64,000 bases of DNA. Origin: Cavia porcellus. Its lineage: Eukaryota > Chordata > Mammalia > Rodentia > Caviidae. The translations under genes were made by a program, and so were the position numbers. Of this stretch, positions 55,736 to 64,000 are shown piece by piece (within the stretch, counting starts at the first letter, position 1; each line of letters opens with the position of its first letter). The notes under the pieces were generated by a model. It was not told where the DNA came from. It ran no database searches and saw only the letters and a list, made by a program, of their open reading frames with translations. Location: the NCBI RefSeq assembly GCF_034190915.1, contig NW_026947507.1, positions 27,828,001 to 27,892,000 on the forward strand. The letters run 5' to 3'.

Positions 55736-57574
55736 CTAGAATTCATAAAAATCACAAGTCATACAATCACAATAAAAGATTGATACATTACTTTCCCTTA
55801 GCCATGTTAAAAGCAGCAGTTGAAAATTATCTGATTCCAAATATTAAATAAAAATGTTTTTGAGAGGGACTACATTTGTGATAGCTTAACATTTACACTA
55901 AAATATATGTGATATTAATCAGTGTATTTCATAAAGAAATTGGTGAGCACTGATCTGAAAATTCTGACACAAATCACAATATTTGTTTCAGAATATTAAC
56001 ACTGAGCTGCCATTGCTGAAAAGAAGTGAAGACTGATTTGGCTTATTGTTTTTCTTTCCTTTTTTTTTATTTTTCAGTTCAGGAAAGCATTCATGAGTAA
56101 AAAGGATGTTTTATTTAATGGACAAATAATCTCAATAACCTTCAGTCATGAGTAAATAAATAGTAAAGAATTTTTAAATCAAAGTGCCTCTAATTTTCTA
56201 GGTTCTTTCTCACACTGGAACTGCAGAGGGATAACCTTAAATAAAAGTAATGCTTATATATTTTTATAAGCAATTTTGTTGTAATGCTGCCCTGAATCAG
56301 CATTTCAGTTTATGCTCCTCTGGAAGTAAAGTCAGGCACAAAGACTTTGGTGCAGATAGCTCAGGTGTTTTATGATCCAGAGAGTAAGCATGACAAAAGT
56401 TGGGGGTAGAGGAAAAGGAAGAATAGCTTAAATGTTCATGATTGATTTGGTGCTCTAGGAAGCAGGTATGGTACTCCGGTGGCACCTTTGAGAGCTCTCT
56501 TTCACTTCCGTACTTAGTGAATGAGTCCTGGTCCCATCAACACAGGAAGAGCCCGTGCTCACAAGGGACTGTCCACACAGCCCCAGCTAATATCAGAGGT
56601 GATCAGAGGAGGCTACAGGAAAGGTATCTGGTACAATCAGCTCCCTATTTTCTCTGCTGTTTTATGTTACTGACTTGGTTTATCTTCTTGTAGGAACACC
56701 TAATATCTCCATTAAATTTTACACTATTTTATTTTCCAATCTTCCTATAGCACTAAAATCTAAAGAAAGCCTTTACCTAGTAGTTGTGACACAGATATAT
56801 CATGCATTTATTTTTATTACCTTATATTTCCCTAATTATATGGCTTTACTTGTTATTTTATGTTTTCTTTTCAACTTGAGTCTTTTATATTACCTGTCTT
56901 GAAATACAGTAAATCAGTAGAATTCTTAATACACTTAACATAACTCGTTGTCAAATTCAATCACCGTCCATGATTGAATAGGGCACTATTCTGATATTTG
57001 AGTTATTTCTTTTTAACATTAAACAGTTTAACATTTTAAACATTAAAAATCACAACTACTTTACAATGGCTTTGCTTAAATTAGTTCTTTCTTTAAGCTT
57101 TTCACAAGGTTCAAAGATTTCCCTGGGAAACAACCATGTAAGAAATTCACTTTGTTAAATGCTATTACCAAAGGACGCTAGTTGTTCACTTCTTTACTTC
57201 TCTATCCTGAAATAGAAAATTTAAGAATCTGACTACTTTTTCTGGTCTAGCTCTCTCACCTATCAGAGATTTGGGGAAGGGGTTTAACAATTCCATGACA
57301 TAACAATGAATATAATATGTAGAACTTATTTAGACCATTATCTAATAATGCTAAAAAATAAAAAAAAAGTAAAACAAGGTATCCTACAAAGTATTTGAAA
57401 CTGAGGGGTTATTTTTAAAGTTTATAAAGCTATAATAATGATCTTATCGTTATGCTAAAATAAACCCTTATGTTTGGGAGATCCATGTTGAAGTGTTCAT
57501 AGACATGATTACACCACATCTGGAATTTGTTTGCAAATAACCAATAGAAATTGGATAGGGAAAAGTATAATTGT
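55736..57574. other. Unassigned DNA
   Basis: No confident repeat or exon. From 56280 to 56640 the sequence is GC-richer and may be a fragment of an old LTR or LINE. An 83-codon frame at 56442-56693 (+) has no recognised domain. Confidence 0.4.
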
Positions 57575-57965
57575 GTTAATTAATTTTAACAGTCAACTTG
57601 ACTGGATAAAGAGACTTCCCTGCTGTACAAATCAATGCATTAACTTACCAATGAATCATAAATGAATCATAAATGAATATGCTGTTAGGAGCCAGGCTGT
57701 TGTAGGTGGGTCACTGGGGATGAGGATATATCTACTGCTTGTGCTCATCTCCAGTTTTCTGCTTTATGACCATAATGAAGTGAGGCATTTTGCTTTATCA
57801 TGCCTTTCTGCTATGATGCTTCTGCCTTAGAACCAGCCTACCATGGACTGAAAGCTCTGAAAACATGAAACAAATTACATTGTCTGAGATTTTTTTCCCC
57901 AGCAATAGGGAAGCTCACCAATTTAGTACAATGATTTGATTAGTTACCATAGCTAGGACATGAAT
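57575..57965 (+). mobile_element. URR1-like hAT element, most complete copy
   Basis: Opens GTGTTAATTAATTTTAACAG, TCAACTTGACTGGATAAAGA, continues with GGTGGGTCACTGGGGATGAG, a TGCTTCTGCCTTAGAACCAG segment and CCATGGACTGAAAGCTCTGA, and ends near ATTAGTTACCATAGCTAGGA. Nonautonomous; moved by a hAT transposase supplied elsewhere. Confidence 0.65.
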
Positions 57966-58082
57966 AGACAGAAATTAACTCTACTAATATGGTCCCATTT
58001 TCATAGACTTGAAATGCTTCATGATGAGAAAGTTTGAAAAATGCAATTAGTAGCCCAAGTACTTATATTAAAAAGCAGCAGG

Positions 58083-58272
58083 TGATTCTGGTGGTCTGTG
58101 ACTGTCATTCTCACACTCTGGGAGTTTAGAGCTGCAAGACCCTAAGTTTGAGTCCGAGGTGGGTGATTTAGTGAGTTAGTGAAATTCTGGCTCAAAATAA
58201 ATTTAATTAATTAACTAAAAGGGCTAGGGATGTAACTCAGTTCAAATTTCTTGGATTCAGACCCTAGGACCT

Positions 58273-58308
<36 letters not shown>
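58083..58308 (+). mobile_element. B1-dID dimeric SINE with long poly-A
   Basis: B1-like left half (TTCTGGTGGTCTGTGACTGT, TCTCACACTCTGGGAG, GCTGCAAGACCCTAAGTTTG, AGTGAGTTAGTGAAATTCTGG), then an A/T linker, then an ID-like half (AGGGCTAGGGATGTAACTCA, a TTGGATTCAGACCC B box, CTAGGACCTC) and 35 consecutive A at 58274-58308. The long A-run is unusually pure for such a diverged body. Confidence 0.75.
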
Positions 58309-58309
<1 letters not shown>

Positions 58310-59408
58310 CCTCTTACTTCATTTTATGGCCAGAGAAAGGCTGGATTAGTTAAATGACAGAAATTTATTTACATAACCCAGTTCTTGCTTTCCAATCCCT
58401 CCATCCACTATTTTTTCACTTTCATTCTAAACTCACTATACTATAAATAACTTAGGTAGACTCTTGTATAAAAACTTTTGTAGCTAACAGCTCTGCTATT
58501 TGGGATGCGCTCTTTGACACAACCACTTGGCTTACAATCTTTATATTTGTAAAACGTTTCTCTTCCTCAGTGAGGAGTCCCTCTCTGACCCCACTTTAAT
58601 AAGCAACTCTCCTAACATATTGCTGACTTGTGTCTCAAGGCAATGTTTGTTTAAATATGTGAAACATTTATAAATATCTCTATTGACTTTCTCAAACATA
58701 CTGCAAACCAAAATAGGGCTGAGATTTTAAATCTATTTTCTTTCCTGCTGGATCCCTAGTGCCTTCAGAGGATTCAGTAACTCTTTGTTGATTAAGTAAA
58801 TGAATCAAGTTATCACTAAACATGAAGTTGGTATGTTTTAAGTTTTTCTATTAGGTACTATTATTTTGTTGATTTTTTGCACCTGTAAAATATCAAAAAT
58901 TTCTCTCATTACTTTTTGATCTTTGTTCTTTTAGTGAAATAGAACAAATAGCTATTTTATATTTAAAATGGATTATTATTCTTTGACTCTATTATTTATA
59001 TTTGAACTGATATTATTTAAATTTACAAAAAAAATTATGTGAGTTTATTATGCCATCTATCTTTATTGGACTGCAGTTTTTACACTGCAGAAATAGGTAA
59101 GTGATCTCATTGTAGATTTTGTTATATGCACTCTATTAGATTATTTGTTTATATTTTAAATAACATTCTCTATTATGTTCCTCATTTAGATTATTAGATA
59201 TCTTTACTTTTATACCAAACATTACGTGCCTGAACATGATACTAAGTATTTAAAAAATGACTATGGAAAGCAACTTTTAATAAAATACTTATTCTTTAGA
59301 AGTAGAATATTATATATATTAAATTTAGGCACTGAACCATTAAGAGACAGTTAAAGATCACTTGAGGATGTAAAGAATGAGCCTGCATTATTTTATAAAA
59401 TGAAGTAA
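58309..59408. other. Unassigned AT-rich DNA
   Basis: No gene or recognised mobile element in about 1.1 kb. Confidence 0.5.
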
Positions 59409-59612
59409 TAGGTGGACATATTGGTGCATGCTTGTAATACCAGCACTTTGTGAGGTTGAAGCAGAAAGATCACAGTTTCTAGCACAACCTGGGAAATTCA
59501 GCAATTTAACACGACCGTATATTAAAATTTTAAAAAAGGTACTGAGAGTATAGCTCAGTGTGAAGGTCTTGGGGTTCACTGTCCAGTGATGAAAGAAAGA
59601 AAGGGAGAAAGG
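59409..59612 (+). mobile_element. B1-dID dimeric SINE
   Basis: B1 half: GGTGGACATATTGGTGCATG, CTTGTAATACCAGCACTTTG, GAGGTTGAAGCAGAAAGATC, CTAGCACAACCTGGG. ID half: TACTGAGAGTATAGCTCAGT, GAAGGTCTTGGGGTTCACTG. A GAAA/GGAA-rich tail follows to about 59610. Confidence 0.8.
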
Positions 59613-59929
59613 AAGAAAGATGAAGACCATGTTCTTTAACGATGTTCCAAGGTAAACCCACAAAGTTGCAATGCTTGACAAAGTTTATTTGCATTCACTA
59701 CGTATACATACACAGAAACTTCTTATTGTCTCCAGTCACATCTGTGCCTTTTTTGCTTTCTTTTTGGTCCATGAATTTGTAATAAAATGTAACATGTTGG
59801 ACATGGCCTGAGTTAATTCTTTTTAAAAATTCAGTTTACTGATAGAACTTATATATACATAATTATCACATTCATTATAGGGCATTTGCATCTGGACATG
59901 GTACATCTTGATTCTCAGTTGGTTTTTTT

Positions 59930-60260
59930 TTTTAATCATTCCTTTCCTTTCTCTTCAATTCCTCTTCCATTCCTTAATTACAAAACCTTTGTTTCCACTT
60001 TTTCCTCCTTTACTTATTTTATGTTTCCTTTGCTACCTTCCTTTCCCCTCCCTTCTCTCACTAGTTCCTCTTCCTGTTTCCTTTCAATCTTCTAACTTCT
60101 AACATCTATTACACATTTTGGTGCTTATTTATTTATACTTTTGCTTTGTAACACCAAAGAAACCATGTGATATTTACGTGCCTGTCCAATATATTCCACG
60201 TACGATTATGGTCTCAAAATGCATCCATTTATCAATGTATAAGAATGAATTTTGCGTTCT
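59930..60260 (-). mobile_element. L1 3' end, antisense, with polypurine tract
   Basis: Pyrimidine-rich DNA from 59935 to 60095 (sense polypurine) is followed by ACATCTATTACACATTTTGG, TGCTTATTTATTTATACTTT and TATGGTCTCAAAATGCATCC, ATTTATCAATGTATAAGAAT. The same order occurs at 25.75-25.93 kb in the long antisense L1. Truncated right after the end of ORF2. Confidence 0.7.
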
Positions 60261-62694
60261 TAGCAATTGACATTTGATGAATACTTTGAAATTTCATGCA
60301 GCACAACACTGAGGAGAGAATAATATGCATTTTGATTGTGCATATAGAGATGTGTTCTAATCATTTCACATGCAGATGAAGAGTAGGAGCAGTCAGAGAG
60401 AGTAATGAATGTCATCTTTCTTTTTAAGTAGAAAACAATTTGCACAAAGATAGTCATTGCATTCTGTTAGGAGAACAAAATGAGTCAGAAATGAAGTTAT
60501 CCTCGGTCTAACAGAGGTCATCTTGAAATTTAACTTAAATATAATTCCAAAGTAAAGTAATAGGATTTAAAGTTTATCAGTGTGACTTAAATTCCAATGA
60601 TTTTCATATTCAAGTCTCTGTGATCACAGAACAATCAACTATACTCATGATTAAATATTGAAATAAATTTATAACTCAAGGAATACTGGTTAAACCAGTG
60701 GGTGTCCAGTATCAGTGTCAAAGTTCCACCAATTTGTACTTCTATGAACAAATGTTATTTGCATTGCCATTAGTTTTCTGTACATTATTTTTTATCTTTA
60801 CAGAGTTGCAAAAAAGCCTAGACAAAGACGACTTCAAAATGGGAGTTAACTAGATAGATATACTAGCCAAAGTAACCTCCTAACTACAGTGTCCGACAAA
60901 CCTTTTTTACAGCCACTATGAACCTGGTTCATTGGTTGTATGTATTGCATTTGAAAAAGAGTCTGATATTGTCTTGAGCACACTGCTTATTTTCTAAGCC
61001 AGATAGATATTTGGAAATTCTCTTGAGAGCATTTTTGTAAATTCTCTGGAGTTCCCAACTGCTGAGACATGTCGGAGCAATTTCTTTAATAGGCTAATGT
61101 ATTATTTTCTGGGTGTTAACTTTCTCTTTGTTCTGCCTCTAGAAATCAGGAGATAATTCCAGCTTTTCTTTGTTGACATTTGCTTACTATGTGATTAAGG
61201 TCCTGAGGCAGGTTAGGTTATCTCTCCCTCAGCTTAGGTTATCATAAGTCCCTCATCTGATCCATAATTCTCCGTCCTGCCTTAACAAAGTTTGGAATTG
61301 AAGATCTCTCCGTGAGAGATCTCTAACCTCATTTCTTGAATAAGTGACTTGAAATCTGAATGCTTATTTGTCATTTAGTTAGAAGGGACTCAGGTGTGCA
61401 CTTTTCAGGGATTATATGCCAATATCACTAAGCATGTCTCTGTAAATCTCTTTTCCTGCTTTAACGCTGTGTATAGTGATTGCAAGATCTGAAAAATTCC
61501 CAAAGGTCAAGGGAAAAGTCTTTTCTTTTCTAGACAGGACCAAATAAAAGTGTAAGACACTAGGTATCCAGTGAGTGTGCTGAGAGGTTAGAGTTATTTT
61601 GGTATTTGAAACCTTATTGAGTAGGAAATATTCTCTGGAGGGCAGGATCTATCTGCTAAGGAACAGTCTGCCCATATTCCCTGTTGATGCTGGCTTTGGC
61701 AGAGTGAAGCAAAGTTCAAAAATATGGAGGAAGAAGAGAAATTCAGTTTGGTCAAATCAAGCTAGGAAGTATTTTGTTCATATTGGCCAATGTGTATAAA
61801 TATCCGAGGTAATAATTTGTGTGTCAAGAGAAATTTGGGAAATCTGACATTGTCATAAGTAAATAAGAAAGACTCCAGTAAATGTTATCTGAATTGTTTG
61901 GAAAATATGAGTTCTTTGCAGTTAAACTATTTGAGGAATACAAGAAGTGTAGATATTTTCTTCTGGCTTCAGTGTTCAGGACTTGGACTTTACTGCTTCT
62001 CATCATTTGTGTAAACTGACTCTCATGTCTACTAGCAAAACGTTCTCAGAGAAGCTTCTTCATCTACATCCTCCAAGGGAGAAGCCTCGATCATGCTATC
62101 TGAGCACTTTTTGCAAGTAACAAAAACAAAATAAATACATACATACATACATACATACATACATACATACATACATACATAAATGAAGCATGCAATTTTT
62201 CAAGAGACACTGGAAACAAAATTGTTTTGGGGAGCTCTGTTTCTGAGGAAGCACAGAACTCTGGGCCCTTGATATGAGGCCTCGTAGCCGAAACTTTTAT
62301 TGTAACTTTGCTAAGAAGTCTCATGTGAATAGTTGTAGGCAAGAATACTGTGTTACTTTACAGGAAACTAGAACCCTGCCATGTAGGAAGGAGCAGTCTG
62401 TCCTATTAGTCTGAGCACTGGGTTGAAAGATAAAACTTCAGTGTTCTATTTACAGCCTTAAACATGATTTGCAGTAGTCACTTGGGCTTCCCCTGCTTCA
62501 GACTCCATGTTTCTCCAAATTATTTGCAAAAACATTTCACAAGCCCTTTACGGCAGGTAAAATAGCAACAACAAATATTAGACTCTGCAAGTATATTGAC
62601 AAAAGTGAACACAGATCTATTAAGAATTGTGAAAACACTAAATACATTTATTAAAATGTGAACGATTTATAAAAATAAAATAAAAAGTTTTCTT
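60261..62694. other. Unassigned DNA with a (CATA)n microsatellite
   Basis: Mostly unrecognised. Near 61175-61260 the sequence loosely follows MIR order (TTACTATGTGATTAAGGTCC, then CCCTCAGCTTAGGTTATC and CCCTCATCTGATCC). A (CATA)n microsatellite of about eleven units lies at 62136-62180. No exon is visible. Confidence 0.45.
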
Positions 62695-62870
62695 TATTGC
62701 TTACCACATACCAGACTTTAACCCAGCATTTTTAGATGTACTTCTTTTTTAAGACTGGCAACAATATTATATTTGAGGGCCAATACCATTACCCACATTA
62801 TAGAGGGTAACCAAAAGGGATAACCAAAGGAAGAGAAATTAAATAATTAGCTCAAGTTTGGATGCTAGAG
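62695..62870 (-). mobile_element. MIR SINE, antisense
   Basis: Plus strand: CTTACCACATACCAGACTTT, TACCATTACCCACATTATAG, AGGGTAACCAAAAGGG, AGAGAAATTAAATAATTAGC, TCAAGTTTGGATGC. This is the reversed MIR order (pattern 'attatccccattttacag... aggttaagt...'). Diverged. Confidence 0.5.
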
Positions 62871-63689
62871 AAATGAAGTTTCGTACCCAGATAATTTCAC
62901 CTCCTCCATTTGCTACTGTTGTCTAATAAAAGCAAAAAGCCTAATGCAATTACATTGCAACCAACTGTCTGAATCAAGAATTAGCCCATCTAGTATAGAT
63001 CGTTAGTAGCAATAATTTTAGTAAAAGAAAGGAGGAAAAATGGAAGAAAATAAAAAGATACAGTTCAGTCTCAGATTTGAAGGGGAGAGTTTACATGTTT
63101 AGCATTTATAATTAAATGCCATCACTAGTTAGCTAATGTGTCCCCTTTGCAAAATCTGAATAGAGACACATCTTTATAATTGATTTTTAGTAATTAATAT
63201 TATGGTGAGTAATATTATTTTACAAGTTGCTCTTCAGAGGGTTAATGAGGATAGGTTTAGCCTATAATTCAGTCCTCACGATAATTCTAGAGTAAATGGG
63301 TGCATTATATGTTAATAGATTCATTTATCACAGCACTGGAAAGCCTGATAGATCGAGCAGTACCTCCGGTGCCGATTTATCATGCTGCTGCAGGTGCACA
63401 CAGACCTTGTGGCATTTGTGAGTTTATGATGTTATACTGAAGAGTTTGTCATTAAGAGTTGTCTTTCTGATAATTTCTATGAATGGCACACAGGTAATTA
63501 AGGTGATTACCTCTTTTAGAAAATAGAACAATTGATTTCCTTTAACTGAGAAGATCAAACAAAATTTGAAAGCTTGAAATTGTCCACATAATCACTTGTC
63601 TTGCATTATGCAAATAGAAACTGATTCAAAGCCTGAATAACAGAAAATGTGTCCTAGAATTAATAGCACTATTTAATCTATATTGTGGA
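62871..63689. other. Unassigned DNA with a possible conserved element
   Basis: No repeat recognised. The segment at about 63325-63425 is notable for complexity and CpG retention, with GATAGATCGAGCAGTACCTC and CGGTGCCGATTTATCATGC; see findings. The remainder is AT-rich. Confidence 0.4.
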
Positions 63690-64000
63690 TTAAATGGATC
63701 ATTCTTAAGTTCTTTGAGCTGCTTTCTGATGAAGGAACAGAATTTACTGAATTTATTCCTGAAGTTTCCTGCACAATTAAAGCCCCTGAGAGAACACAGA
63801 CATTCTGAAAAGCACCAAAAAACTGTTTTACAAGTCCAAAGTAACACTTAAGAAAAATACCAATAAATATCATAGTCACCTCTGTGCCCTGACACCCAGT
63901 AGTAAGAGTTGTGACCATAAAATGGCATCCAGATTCTATCTCAGTGCAGATGCTTATGCGGTATTGCCTTCTTGTTCAGAGGTGCAAATCTCTTTATAGT
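63690..64000 (+). mobile_element. LTR, family B, copy 2, cut by window end
   Basis: Aligns with 36080-36310: CAATTAAAGCCCCTGAG, AGAACACAGACATTCTGAAA, an ACCAATAAATATCATAGTCA segment, and a TAAAATGGCATCCAGATTC stretch followed by TCAGTGCAGATG. The 3' part lies beyond the window. Overlapping minus-strand frames of 73 and 81 codons are incidental. Confidence 0.55.

Overview
The window is eukaryotic nuclear DNA from a placental mammal, almost certainly a rodent. It is AT-rich, has no recognisable protein-coding exon, and is built largely from retrotransposon layers. Rodent affinity rests on tRNA-Ala-type ID SINEs (with A box, B box, A-rich tails and target duplications), dimeric B1-dID-like SINEs, URR1-like hAT copies and rodent-style L1s with polypurine 3' UTRs. 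The ID variant and the degenerate TTAGGG block would suit a non-murid rodent; a geomyoid such as a kangaroo rat is my guess, not a demonstration. No intact host gene, tRNA, rRNA or CRISPR was found; every L1 reading frame seen is broken.

Layout. 1-9 kb: unassigned AT-rich DNA with MaLR LTRs (2.9-3.3 and 5.6-6.0 kb), old L1, URR1, MIR and a HAL1-like element (7.75-9.1 kb). 9.1-16.6 kb: an internally deleted L1, then about 4.6 kb of decayed telomere-like hexamers holding a diverged tandem repeat of about 338 bp, an L1 3' UTR array and an antisense L1 piece, closed by another L1. 16.7-23 kb: a second 5'UTR-to-ORF2 chimeric L1, unassigned DNA, and two stacked L1 3' UTRs. 25.2-29.6 kb: a long antisense L1 split by an ID SINE and by a solo LTR. 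31-42 kb: several LTRs, including three copies of one class I-like family (34.3 and 45.9 kb antisense, 41.2 kb sense), and a three-part microsatellite at 38.3 kb. 46.6-53.6 kb: the least truncated L1, with a nested tandem 5' UTR, dead ORF1 and dead ORF2 split by an ID SINE. 54-64 kb: further SINEs, L1 pieces, a URR1 copy, MIR, and at the right edge a possible conserved noncoding element and a second-family LTR.

The most unusual structures are (i) the two-level tandem 5' UTR of the long L1, (ii) an approximately 150-bp unit repeated a variable number of times in the 3' UTRs of several L1 copies, and (iii) the telomere-like block with its embedded 338-bp tandem pair. Family names come from recognition by eye; boundaries of diverged repeats are approximate, often within tens of bases. 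Nothing here supports a new protein-based system.
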